In this document: piece by piece, positions 11,257 to 23,300 of the stretch | Layout: each line of letters begins with the position of its first letter | Numbering within the stretch: position 1 is the stretch's first letter | Origin: Chimonanthus salicifolius | Lineage: Eukaryota; Streptophyta; Magnoliopsida; Laurales; Calycanthaceae | Reading direction: 5' to 3' | Length of the DNA stretch: 64,000 nucleotides | Assembly (NCBI GenBank): GCA_013350335.1 | Contig: CM023539.1 | Coordinates: forward strand, 41,092,631-41,156,630 | Program-made: the position numbers and the translations under genes | The notes under the pieces: model-generated | Database searches by the model: none | Seen by the model: the letters and a program-made list of their open reading frames with translations, nothing else | Told to the model about the DNA's origin: nothing

Positions 11257-14200
11257 TATGGCCCATAATTTTCTTCCAATCATCCAATTCTATACTTAAT
11301 TTCATAAATTACCCAATGCACATAATCCAAGTATTTATTTCTTTTCCCTAACCCTAATTTTTCCACTTAGGGTTTTTGCCCACTTTTCCATTCATTCCAT
11401 TTGATGGATTTAAAATCCATAGCATAAATTTACTTGACTACCATTAAATTCACAAAATAAAATCCAAATCTTAAACCCTAAAATCCAAAATTTCTTGTTT
11501 AAGAAATACTCACTATCCGACGTCTCCTCCGATTTCCGCCGCTCCCGTCGATCTCCGTAGCCTCCTCTCTCCTTCCTTTTAATCTTTGGTAGGTTAAGAT
11601 TTTTGATCAAGGGTGGCAATCCCCAACCCTAGAATCAGCCAAAGTAAGTTTTGTGTGAGAGAGGGAGAGGGAAAAATTATGAGAGGGAAGATGATAACCC
11701 TTTACCTTAGAGTGATTTCTCTCAAAATTCCACTTCTTTCTTCTCTCCTTCTCTTCTCTTTTCCTTAATTCTCTTTCTCTCCTTCACTTGGATGTAGGGG
11801 ACGACCATGGGAGAATGAAAATGGAGAGAGTAAAATGAAAAGAGAATAAGAAATGGTAAAGAAAAAATGGACTTAACTTAACTTGTTTTACCATTTATTA
11901 CTCCACCAACCCTAAGATATTTTCTTAGATATTTTTAAATATCTCTTATTTGCTTTATGGTGGTGGTTATCTAAACCACCACCATGCCCAACGTGTTTAA
12001 CATTTTGAGGTGGGGTAGCTTGGTCTCCATTTGACCAATCTAACCCCATTTAGCCACCAACTTATTAATTTAAGTATTTAATGAAGTTGGTAATTAACTT
12101 AGGTTAATTCATTTTTATTTAACCTAATTCCCATTATTCCACCCATGGTTGACCAAGTCAACCATGGTGGCCGGCCCCACCAATCATTGGCCCACACGCC
12201 ACCTCACTTGATGAGGTGGAGGTGGGTCCCACTTGGCCACACCACCTTGGTTTAATTTTTAACTTAACTTAGGTGATTTAATTTCATTGAATACCCTCTA
12301 AATGGATCACCATTGGGCCCATGGCCCAATTACATTTCCATCTAGCCCATTTACCTTAGAGCTCAACTACTTTGACCCATCGGGTCCCAAATGGGTATGT
12401 GACCCAATTTGACCATTCTTGACCCATTTAACCCTCATTGCCACTTTAAATGAATTTAAATCAACTCCATAGTCCATTGGGCCATACTTGGGCCTTTGTC
12501 CAAATTTTTGGCCCATTTACTCTTTACTTCACCAATTTTTCCAATTTCCATCACTAAAATAACTTATATCCACATTTTTTATTAATTTAAAAATTCCGGG
12601 CCCTTACACTTCAAGGTAAGGTTTTCATCTCTTCTCACTCTCATTCCTCTTCTTTGATGGGGCTTTTATGGGATGTAGTGAGAATGACACTTGAAATGGT
12701 CAATGAGTTTTGTTTGGAGAGAATCCCATGGAATAAATTAGGATTTTCTAATTTGGGGTTTTGCTTGGGTATGAATAATGAGGGAAAATGAGTTTTGGAC
12801 CATGGAAAAGTAAAATTTGGGGGAAATCTCTTATGTGGATAAATTGGAGCACCAAGGTTGGAGAAATTTGGGATTTCTCCTAAGCTTGAGCTTGCATGGA
12901 GTTGCTCTTTGGTCTCAAAATCCAAATGGGGACAAATAATTTGGGGGTTTTGTTTTTAAACACTAGTTGGGCTTAGAACAATGCACTAAATGAGTTTTAT
13001 TTGTGTTTTTATGTTGATTAGAGCCCCTTAATCCGAACCCCGAAGCCGATCAAGTCGAGAATCAACCCGGCACCTCATAAAAACTTAAGGTGAGGAAAGC
13101 TACCCACTTATTTGGATATTTAGAGATTTCTATGCTTCTTAGAGATCCTTATATGCATTTTTATAATTAAATGTATGATGATGTGATATTTATGATAGAT
13201 GTAAATATTTAATTAGAGATAATATTTTTATGATACATGGTGTTGCTATTTTTGCATTATGTGTAGTGATGATGATTATGAGGTGTTGAATGGAAATGGA
13301 CCCTATGGAGGGCTATTTGGTTGTTTGATAATGAAATGTGGATTTGATTTTAAAAGGAAGAATTATGGGGCAAATTGTGCTAATCACCATGGGTTTGATG
13401 AATATTGGACCCAAATTGCAAGGATGATGTAATAGAGGTTGTGTAGGTCCAATTGAGTGTCCCAAGCATAGGAGATTACTCTTCTCTCAAGATTAATCTA
13501 AATAAGACGAATTTAAATGTATGAACTTATGAAATCGGTTATGTATATTATCATGTTTTGCTTAAGGGTGTTTGTATGAGCTTGGTGTGTTTGAGAGCTC
13601 ATCTATATTGAGGTGGATATTCATGTGTATTGTGTACTCACACTGAACCTAAGATAGGTTAATTTTAGTGAGTTAGGAAATATGTACTTATTGGACATGA
13701 ACAATTTAATGATGCTATGGTGAGAATGGATCATGGGATAGTAAAGTGAACCTTACTCCATTTGGAATTCCTACTAATGTGAATACTCAATTCCTTTGAA
13801 GGGGTTGGGATGACAATGAAAACGATATTATCTTAGTATTCTTATTGGGATGGTGGCATCGGCTACAGAGACTGGGTCTCGTAGGGTTGCCGTTGAGGAG
13901 TAGGTCCCTCACCTGTTATCTGTTGTAGGGCGCTCTCACGGCTATTTAGCACTTCAGATGTGCTTGGATACGCAGGGCTAGATATACATTCATCCTGTGG
14001 GGGATGGTGTTAGCTCCGTAAGTCGTGATTTGACTACCTTAGAATTTGACTGAATCATCCATGAGGTGAAGGGACGCAGGGCGAGGTTGACATGGACACG
14101 TTATGCGTGAGTCACCCGCTTAGTAAGTCGTGGGCCCTAAGTCATGTTCGGAGTTGAGGTATATTGCTTGTGATGACCACCCGTCCTATTGTAAAATTCC

Positions 14201-15124
14201 TTTAAGAGGGGAGTAGTTCCCATAATGATGATGTGGTAATATGATTACGTAGCACAATATGGATTACATCCTCCATTACATACATTATATGTTGTGAGTT
14301 CGTTAGTGTGTAGCATGCATGTATTTCCTCATTGAGCTTGTTTATGCTCACCTCCTTGCAATTTCAGGTACCATTGCTCCGGCGGGGTCCGAGGGACCAA
14401 GAGGACGTCCATAGACTACATACCTTGTTGATCTAACACTCACTTGACTGTCATTTTGATATTTTGTCATTTTGGTTATATGGTTATGTGTATTTTTTTG
14501 TTAAGTTAGAAGATAAACTATGTATAATTATCATTGAAAATATGTTTAATGTTTTGAAAACTTATTTGAACCTTCTAAACTTTGAGAAGGTAATCTCTAT
14601 TGTGGTTGGATGTGAAGGGTTGTACATTCTTTTACTATGTTGAATAGGTGGATTAATTGTAGAGGCTATGATTGGCCCAATAGCCCAGTTTTTAGGGGAG
14701 ACTCTGTTGAAATTTCGGTAGGAATCTTACTTCCTTAAAAAGATATGAAATTATTATTGTGTGTTAACACGTGTGATTCCCACGTGTAACTATTATTTAT
14801 TTGGTGTATTTGGAGAAATGAAAAATTTTCTGCGTCACGTGTCGATTTTGGGTCGGGGCGTGACACAATGAGCATTTTTTTAACTATGCAGCAATGCATG
14901 ATTCTAGTCGATGAAAGTCAGAGATGAAAATAATTATACAATGTCACATGTGGGCAAGTCAAATCTTATAAAAGAAGGTCGTCTTCCCATCATGTTAGAA
15001 GGTGATTTGGAACTCATCGAAAAAATTAAAGATTTGATTTAATGTGAAAATAAATAAATAGGATAAGTAATCTGGGATAATTCTAAAATACATATAGGAC
15101 AAGTATTTTGAAACAGATGGAGTA

Positions 15125-16363
15125 TTAAATAAATTTTGCAGCTGTATATAATATTTCGGGGCAATATATATTATTTAAATAGGATTGGACTTTATGGCCT
15201 TCTCCAATTTCAGATAATATATGTTGTTTAATTAAGATTAGACTTTGTGGATCTTATGACCAAGTCCAAAAAGATTAAATCCTTTCAAAGGCCCTCAACT
15301 GAACCCTTTTTGGAAAGTGTGGGCCCATGATTTGCCAACCGATCGAAAACATGCCCCTTTGAGTAATTTTAAATTAACTTTTTGTGTGTGAAATCGAAAT
15401 AAAGATAGGGAAAATAGTTAAGTATTGAAGACAAAACGAGGTATTTCTAAAGAATGGTAATATCGAGAAAACTTGTGGAAATTTGTTTAAAAAAATCACT
15501 CAAGTTTATTTAAAGAAAACCTTTTTCAACAAAAAAATATTTTGGAGAATAATTGTTTGTGGAAATTGTTTTAAAGATATGACCTCACAATAAGATTTTG
15601 TCCTCGACTGAGCTGATAGAAAAGACCTTCTTTCAAAGTAAGAGTAAAATTTGACTCGAGAAATTAATGGTTTGAATTATGTTTTTATATATTTCAGATC
15701 GGGTTGAGTTGAAAAAAAATTCAACTCGCATTAAATTCAGTTAGATCAAGTTGAGACCAATACTTACAAGTGCAAGATTTGAAGACCTATAATTTGTTCT
15801 TCAAGAAAAAAAGAAAAGAAAAAACAACTAAAATTAATATGTACTTTAACTAATAAAGAGCATGAGAAAAGGAAGAACTTAGAAAAGCCTAAACAAGCTG
15901 AGAAAGATCTTAAAATGGCTTAAAAAAGTTGAATATATAGTAAAACAAAATGGCTTAAAAAAGTTGAATATATAGTAAAACATGATACATGAGAGAAGTC
16001 CTCTTTTCAAACTTAAATAACAAACATGAAAAGTTGATGTTTGAAATATATTTATATTTATTTTGTTGAGCTTTGTACAATACATTTCTCTTGTGTTAAA
16101 AAAAAAATATGAAATGTCGATCAATGGTAGCACCAAAGTCAATATCTTTCAAATAATAATTGTAATGCAATAAAAAGATAAAAGATACAAAACCTCGTCT
16201 TAAAATTTCATCGAATTCATTAAATAAAGCATGATCCCAAAATTTTTCCAAGTTTTAAAAGAAATTCATTTCATTTTTTTATAAAATATAGGTGTTTATG
16301 GATGTAATATTAAAAGAAAACATACTGTACAAAGATGAAGGTGAGTATAATAATACTAAAAAT
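15125..16363. other. Intergenic, AT-rich
   Basis: No gene seen. It includes degenerate repeat sequence near 15650-15760 (GGGTTGAGTTG words) and a 35-bp tandem duplication described separately. Confidence 0.45.
15912..15981. repeat. 35-bp tandem duplication
   Basis: The unit AAAATGGCTTAAAAAAGTTG plus 15 more bases occurs twice head to tail (15912-15946 and 15947-15981) with essentially no difference, indicating a recent slippage-type event. Confidence 0.88.
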
Positions 16364-16890
16364 GGGTATCACCTATGGAGATTTTACGCTGGATTGTCCG
16401 TGATTTTTCACACGTAAATTTTTTTTTTTTAAAAAAAATACTAACAATGACAAGCCCAAGATACATTAGATTATCCATATACAAAGTTGAATTCTTAATT
16501 CTAATCTCATATTTTATTCCATGGCATGTCTAAGTACTCCGACTTTATGTGTAAAAGAGTGAGCTCTATTTTTTTAAAAAAAAATTATATAGTGCGTTAG
16601 ATTATTTCAAAATTAATTCAAATTAAGACAAAGTTAATTCATAAGATAATAAATAAAAAATTAACATAAGTATAAATTTCAATAAAAAAATTAATCATAT
16701 AATAATTTTCTGATAAACTTGACACAACAATTTGGACACATCTCAAAGAAGATCGCCCATGTCATTTGGTTGTATAAATCACATTAATATTATACTTTTA
16801 CATAATAATAATAATATTTTTTAAAAAAAATTTACGTGTGAAAAACCGTTGAATATTTAGCGCAAACCTCTATGGGTCGACTCGTATCCT
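16364..16890. mobile_element. MITE-like element with long terminal inverted repeats
   Basis: The left arm (16364-16430) and the reverse complement of the right arm (16816-16890) share TTTTTCACACGTAAATTTTTT exactly, and share weaker similarity outward (CCTATGGAG/CCCATAGAGG, ACGCTGGA/GCGCTAAA). The interior of about 380 bp is AT-rich and non-coding. Lone termini of the same family occur at 6467-6522 and 31596-31632. The target-site duplication is unclear, so the superfamily is unassigned. Confidence 0.6.
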
Positions 16891-17355
16891 TAAGGCACAA
16901 TAAAGATAGACCATAGAGACTTAAACCCGTGAGTGAGATGGGAAGTAACTAACTGAGCTACACTCAATATATAATAATAGTAATTATTATTTTTTATAAC
17001 AAGAGTATCTAACTCTCGACTAATCCACATGGATACAAAATCAGCCGCGAAAGTGAAACATCGAATCTCAGATAAAAACCCAAGAGAAATCCAAAGAAAC
17101 CAGCTCTCATTACCAAACCTCAGAATCAGAGACTCACAAACACCACATATTCTCTTCCAAATTCACGACAAAATCCCTATCCATTCTTCTCTACTCCCGA
17201 ATTTTCAACAGTCAAGACCAACCATTCATATCTCCAAATCCATGCATTCAATTCCCCAGGAATTCCTTCATCTTCTTCATCGTCATAGTATTTATATGTC
17301 CACTTCTCTCTCTGTTCTCCTTCCTCCTCACATTTACAATTAAAATTAGAAGAAA
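16891..17355. other. Promoter side and 5' leader of the At4g15545-like gene
   Basis: 16895-16970 has tRNA-like antisense words (GACTTAAACCC and AACTGAGCTAC), a possible SINE remnant. From about 17130 the sequence is CT-rich, as expected for a plant 5' leader. An open frame at 17029-17343 has low-complexity composition and ends just before the real start codon; I do not regard it as a gene. Confidence 0.4.
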
Positions 17356-20300
17356 ATGGAACAGCCGGGTCCGAGCTTCGAGCTGCCAGAGCCGGTTCTG
17401 GCGGTCCTGCCATCGGACCCATTCGAACAGCTGGACGTGGCCCGTAAGATCACCTCCATTGCCCTCGCAACACGTGTCTCCAAGCTCGAATCCGAGTCGG
17501 TCAGACTCAAGCAAAAGCTGGCCGAGAAGGATGATGTCATCTCCCAATTGGGAGCTCAGATCGAGAGCCTCGATGCATCCCTGGCCGAGACATCCGACAA
17601 GCTCGCAGTCGCGCTCGAACAGAAGGTCTGTTCCAACTGTTCGATCCTTTGTGTGTGTGTGTGTTCCTTTTTTTCTTTTTTCTTTTTCCTTTAATTTGAC
17701 TGTTGAGCTGGTTTATTGTCTTTCGTTGTCTGCAGGACAGCCTGCTGAATGAGAACGCCTCCCTTTCCAACACTGTAAAGAAGCTTAATAGAGATGTTTC
17801 TAAGGTAAAGCAATTTGCTTTCTGCACTTCTACTCGCTGTCTGAGTGAGTGTATTTGGTCCCGTTATGTAATGAGTTTGTTGCAAATTGGACAATTTGAT
17901 TAAATTTTGGTTTGATTTCTGGAATTCCAACGAATTGGACTCAGTATATCCAAGTTGGATGTTGATGGAATGAACTGTAGGAGATATGATTGACGTAGTT
18001 GGTTGCAATTCCTGACCTGATACGAACCCAGACCCTGACCCAGAAATTGGGTTCCATCTGAGATGTTGATTACCCAATTATAAATCATTTGACTAAACCT
18101 AAACCCAATTAATAAATGGGTAGTAAAAAATTCAGTTCATTTGATATGACTAGAGCTAATTCCAACAGTTTTGATTGAATATCATGACCCCTTTAATAAA
18201 TGAGTTGAGCTGCCTATAGTCATTGTACTTGCTTAATAATCCAGCAATGACAATATGGCTCAAAAGCCCAAAGGCCTAAGGAGACCACCCTGCCAGTTGT
18301 AGAAGTGAGCATGGATGAAGTCCTACCCTTTTACATCTATAGGGATGGCAATTTGCCCTAAATTTCAAGCCCCTATGGTAGGGGCTGCCATATGATAGGC
18401 CCAGCTGAAAATGGGCCCACTAATTTCTAAATATCTTGTTGGCTTCCAGTTGCGGTGTTACAGTATTCAGGTCACCTAATCCATCTTTGAACCCAACAAA
18501 CTTCATCCATTACCACCCCTAATCTGCATGTGTACAATTTGGGCTCCCACATTGAGGTATGGATGTGCCCATTGTACCATTTCACTCTCGCAGTGTGACT
18601 CTGTTTATTGTCACCCTCACCCTCTACCCCTTCTTCCCCAAGAAAAATAAAATTTGAGTTAATATCCTATGTCATGGAAGATTGAATTCAGTTTGCAGCT
18701 TGTGATTTTCTACAGTATTTGGTAATCCCAATGCATGTGGTTCTGTTTACTGCCATTTGTTCAAATTTCCATATGGCTATCCTAATTTATTCATTTGAAT
18801 CATTCAAGTCATGAATGGGACTCATTTAGGGTGAATTTGGGTGTACCCCACATTGGGCTTGGACATGGAATGGATTTTCTTTTTCTTTGTGGTAAAAGAG
18901 ATGGTAATCTAATCAGCATATGCATTTATTTTTATCTTTTTTTTTTTCTTCTTCTTGGAGAACTGTATACTGTTTGTAGTTCAGATCACCTATTGTGGTG
19001 TTATGGCAAATGACAGAGTTCCAAACTACCTTTCAAACAGTATTTTTATCGTTTAATTAGAAAATAGGCACATGTAAAATTACAAGAGCACCCGTTCTAT
19101 GGTTGATTGGCCTTCCTATTACCCTAACACTAGAATGGTGTCATGACACAACAAATTATCCAATTTCATGATGCATTTTTCATCCTTTTACACCCCAAAA
19201 TGGTACCTAGACCAAAGGTAAAGATATCGGCCGATACGTATTGTATTGGCCGTACACAGTATTTCTCGGCCGATATCGGCTTTATATAGCGGTCTGATAT
19301 CGGCCGATATTCATAATATCGGTCTTTTTTTTTTAAAAAAAAAAAAAATTAAAACGGTGGTGGGCTCGAGCTGATATATCGGCCGATATCAGACCAATAT
19401 CGGCTCAGGTATCGGCCGATATTTTCGTTTTCAATTTTTTTTTTTTTTTTTAAAAAAACCAGCTTCCTTTTGGGTTATTTATTTATTTTTTAATTCAGAA
19501 AAACTAAAATAATAAAAAAATACCGATATTTAAAAAAAAAAAGAAAGAGTAGAGAGAAATTTATCGGCCAAGATATCGGCCGATATGCAACCCTAGGTCC
19601 TAGACTGCCAATGGTTCCAGATATTGATTGATATATAGTTCATCTCATGGTTCCAAGAATCAAGACTTTAAATCTATTTGACAGGCCACAGAGTTGAGTC
19701 ACATGGCAGACTCGATCAGTAAAAAATGTGCAACTTGATAGACTCCATGGACTGGTGGCCTGTCAAGTTGAGTCAGATTTGTGTTTTCCCTTTTATATTT
19801 ATATTTTTTATTTTAGAGATGCCAAAAACTTGGTCAAAGGAAATGAATTTGATAATTAATTGTAAATTGTTTATTAAGGCAAAGGACTACATAGAAGCCT
19901 AAGAAAAATAGAAAATAAATATCCACTCTGCCAAAATTGTGTAACTGAATGTGATTTGAGGCTTATGATATGCTTAAATGGAAAAGTAAGTAGAACTCAA
20001 AAAGCCAACCCCAAGTAGATGAGAAAGTGGCATTTGATAATGATGATTGTGATCTGAGGCTGAGGCACATACAAATTCCAAAAGCGACCTCGTCTGTTAC
20101 ATTCATTGGCATGGTGTTGGGGTACATCCATTGTTAATCATGCATTTTCATCAAAATGATCTCACTAAATTGTTCGTGCTTTTCTGATTGCATCCTTCTG
20201 CTGTTTGCTTCTAAATACATTTTATAACTTTTAAGTGCTATATATTTAGGCAAATGGAATACTTTGGATTGATCATGAATTAATTCTAACATATGTTGAA

Positions 20301-23300
20301 TATCCATTCTCATTGGTAATATGAGATCTTATTATTAACCATATGCAGTTGGAGATCTTCAGAAAAACACTTATGCAGTCACTTCAAGAGGAGGACGACA
20401 GTTCTGTAAGTTTCTGATGGCAGCTTCCATTTATATAGTTAGTGGTCGTCATTTTCCATCTTGAGTTTGATTAGAACCATTAAGATGGCAAAAGTGCCCA
20501 TTGCACTGCCTCTAATTATTTATTGCTTTCAATAGTAGTGGTCTTGAACTTGTGGATCTAACTAAATAATCTGTGTAGCAATCAGGAGCTTCAGTTATTG
20601 TGTCCAAGAAGATGCCAAACACCAGCAGTTTTTCATCCAGTTCAACCTTCGGAGGTATTAGTATGATTACTAGTTAGTATCATCGATGTGTGGTAGTTAT
20701 TTATTGATTACAAAGTTGTTGGAATGCTATCTTAGGCATGTATCTCAAAACAACCTGAGAGTATCATCCACTGCTCTCAATTGAGAGACATCAGTTTTCG
20801 GTCGACATCAAGGGTATCCATTGGGCTCTTTTGTAAGAGTTCATCTGGCGAGCCCTAGATATTGCCTATTGGGTGAATCTTGCTACTTGAAGTGGCTTGC
20901 AAATAGACAATTACATCCAATGTTCCATACATAACAATGGAAAATTGGACTGTTAGAATCAGTCAATGTGGAAGCTTCTTCGGGAAACTCCCATCTGTGA
21001 TAGGCCAAGTTGTACGGGTAAGGGTATGAGGTGTTGGGCTCAGGTTAAGCTAAAAAAAGGACATGGGTACATGACACCATATTTGAATTAAATATAAATC
21101 TAAATTTATTTTAAATGAAAATAATGTGCAAAAATAACACTTATAGAAATAAATGTACTAGTTTTACTTTGAAAAATTAAGCCACAAACATACCAATATC
21201 TAAATTAGGTCTTAAAAGGAGAAATGTTTTGTACTATTTCTGTCATCTTGGCCGATTTTGCACTGTGCCAAGCCCAAGCTCAACAGAAGCCCAAGCAAGA
21301 GGAGAAGCCTGACTTGAAACAAACCTGTTAAGTACCAGGATTGTAGATCATAGTACCTGGTTCATTTCCCTTTAAAATTTTGATTGATTTCATAAAAAAT
21401 TCAACCATACAGATTGAAATGGACTTATTAGGCTACAGGTCTACAAATCTTTAGAATAAATCTCAATTTATAGCCACTTCATCTTAGTGGTCAAAGTCAC
21501 CTGACATCCTTACTCCTTTAAAAAATGGTCAAAGTCACCTAACGTCCTTTAAAAAATTGAAGGAAAGGATGCAAGGTGAGTTTGACTGCTAAAATTAAGT
21601 GGCTAAAATTGAGTTTTGAGATGAAGTTTGGTTCACTTCATCAAGTCTACTTCATTCTCTATAGTTGACTTTATAATTTGTATTTAAAATATAAAAAATT
21701 ACATAAAATATTTGGGTCGGGTATTGGGCTTCAAGGTTGAGCATTGATATGTCCAAGCCCGAGCCAGATTAGCAATCAAGCTATAAATGAATGCTTAAGC
21801 CCTATTTTTCTCCGGCCGGGGTTCTCGTGTCTTTGGATTTTTGGGCAAATTGCCATCCCTAAAAACAATGTTAGAGAGTACTAGAAGAGACATGAAGAAC
21901 AAGTGCGAACGTCTAACATAGGTGTGTCACTCATCGTGAAGAGTTTATGCAACATAGGTGATAGGGTTTAACTCTCATTGTGTGAATGGCTTTGATCATA
22001 AACAAGTTGATCCAATATGTGCATTTTGTAGGATGAACAACTCATACAATCAAAGTATTTGAACTTTTGTCCTCCTTGGAATCTTTTAATGTTGCCGATA
22101 GAGGTGAGAGATCTAGTCAAGGCTTTCGAGGAGGTATATTGCTATTATTTCAGGAGATCTCCAAATCAAATAGCTTATTTCTTAGCCAAACAAAGAGTGG
22201 TAAGAATAGATTTGTTTATAGGGATTTCTTTGAATGAGTATGGTAGGTATGCATTATTTGAATTATAGTGCTTCTATTTTTCATACCCGTTCTCATGTTT
22301 TTACGTTCGATATAATTTCTTTTGCCTTTCAGAAATGAAGGTATCTGAATTTCTGTATTTCTTCAATAACCTGTTCATTTTTTTTTCCGTAGTTATTATT
22401 AATTATGTGATTCGTTGAATCCTTACCATAAATATCTAATATCTTAAGACAACTTTATAATGTCTATCAGAAGAGGATGCTTCACTGCCTCCGTTGAAAT
22501 CATCTTCAGTACAGACCCGATCTTCAGAAGCCGGAAATTCATTATCTGAAGGTGGTCGCTCAGTTGAGATGGAAGGTATGCAGATCCAACACAATAGCTT
22601 GAATTAATTTAAGTGTATGTTTAAGTTGTTTTCTCTTGCTTGATTTTGTCTTGTCAGCCTTGAAATATGGTGCATCACACGGCCCTCTCTTAGCATCCTA
22701 CAGTAGCACGCCGAGACTTACTCCTCCAGATTCCCCAACACGGCTCTCTGCATCAGTATCGCCAACAAGATTGTCAAAGCCAGCATCTCCACGAAGGCAT
22801 TCAATTTCATTTTCAACTTCAAGAAATATGTTTGATGATAGATCTTCAATATTTTCTTCAATGCCATCAAGTCATCATAGCTCCTTGTCAGGCTCTCTTG
22901 ATTCTGGATCACAAACTGGTTAGTTCAATGAACGTTCTAATTTATATTAGGTTTTATCAAAATTCTAGGTGTTCATATGCATTAAAACTAATCAGTGGAA
23001 CGATAAATCAATTAAATTAGAAACTAGAACTGTAGAGGAAAGCTTAGAGACAAGAAATTTGAAAAAGTAGAACAAGGATGGGATGTGGAGCATTGACATA
23101 GGCCAAATCTTTATTGCTTCTTGTTCCCTCTCTCTGTCTGGGTGTATTTTAGCTTGTTCCCTGCATTGAGCTTTCCTGTTTTGCTCCTCCATGATTGTAT
23201 CCCTGTGTTTTTTTTTGTTCAATCAACTTAGTTACCAATTCAAAAATAAAAACGAAGAAGATAGAATATTTGGAGAGTAACTTTAGTAGTATGGAAAATA

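Larger units (their letters stand above)
8886..12608 (-). mobile_element. Solo LTR, minus strand, nested in the plus-strand LTR
   Basis: On the minus strand it starts TGTAAGGGCCCGG (at 12608) and ends GGGGCGAGCGTTATA (at 8886). The terminal TA where CA is expected fits one G-to-A change on the plus strand. An exact 5-bp duplication CTTCA flanks it (8881-8885 and 12609-12613). Its length is about 3.7 kb with no coding frame of retroelement type. Its start resembles that of the host LTR (TGTAA-GGCC-GG), so the two may be related families. It contains two sets of inverted-repeat motifs listed separately. Confidence 0.75.
8480..14865 (+). mobile_element. Solo LTR, plus strand, nested in the MITE
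   Basis: Begins TGTAATGGCC and ends GGGGCGTGACA, the usual TG...CA form of a Gypsy-type LTR. It is flanked by an exact 5-bp duplication CAATG at 8475-8479 and 14866-14870. Its own sequence is 8480-8885 plus 12614-14865, about 2.66 kb, interrupted by a second LTR. There is no second copy of its start, no primer-binding site and no gag/pol frame, so it is a solo LTR left by recombination rather than a full element. Confidence 0.82.
8299..15122. mobile_element. Stowaway-like MITE, split by a later insertion
   Basis: The left terminus (8299 on, CTCCCACCGTCCCAAAATAC) and the reverse complement of the right terminus (ending 15122, CTCCATCTGTTTCAAAATAC) match at about 18 of 23 positions, and both are flanked by TA (8297-8298 and 15123-15124), the Stowaway/mariner target. 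The two halves (8299-8479 and 14871-15122) sum to about 433 bp once the LTR insertion is removed. No transposase is visible, so it is non-autonomous. Confidence 0.75.

Noticed and set aside
8946..12608. Inner solo LTR with its left edge at TGACAAAGG (8946)
   Set aside because: The flanks would be AAAAG and CTTCA, which do not match. An edge at 8886 gives exact CTTCA duplications and GGGGCG-type LTR end sequence.
12641..12925. Minus-strand open frame inside the plus-strand solo LTR
   Set aside because: It lies in non-coding LTR sequence and has no retroelement or host-protein motif.
17029..17343. A 104-residue open frame just upstream of the At4g15545-like gene
   Set aside because: Composition is that of a pyrimidine-rich 5' leader (Ser, His and Pro rich), there is no conserved motif, and it ends 13 bases before the true start codon.
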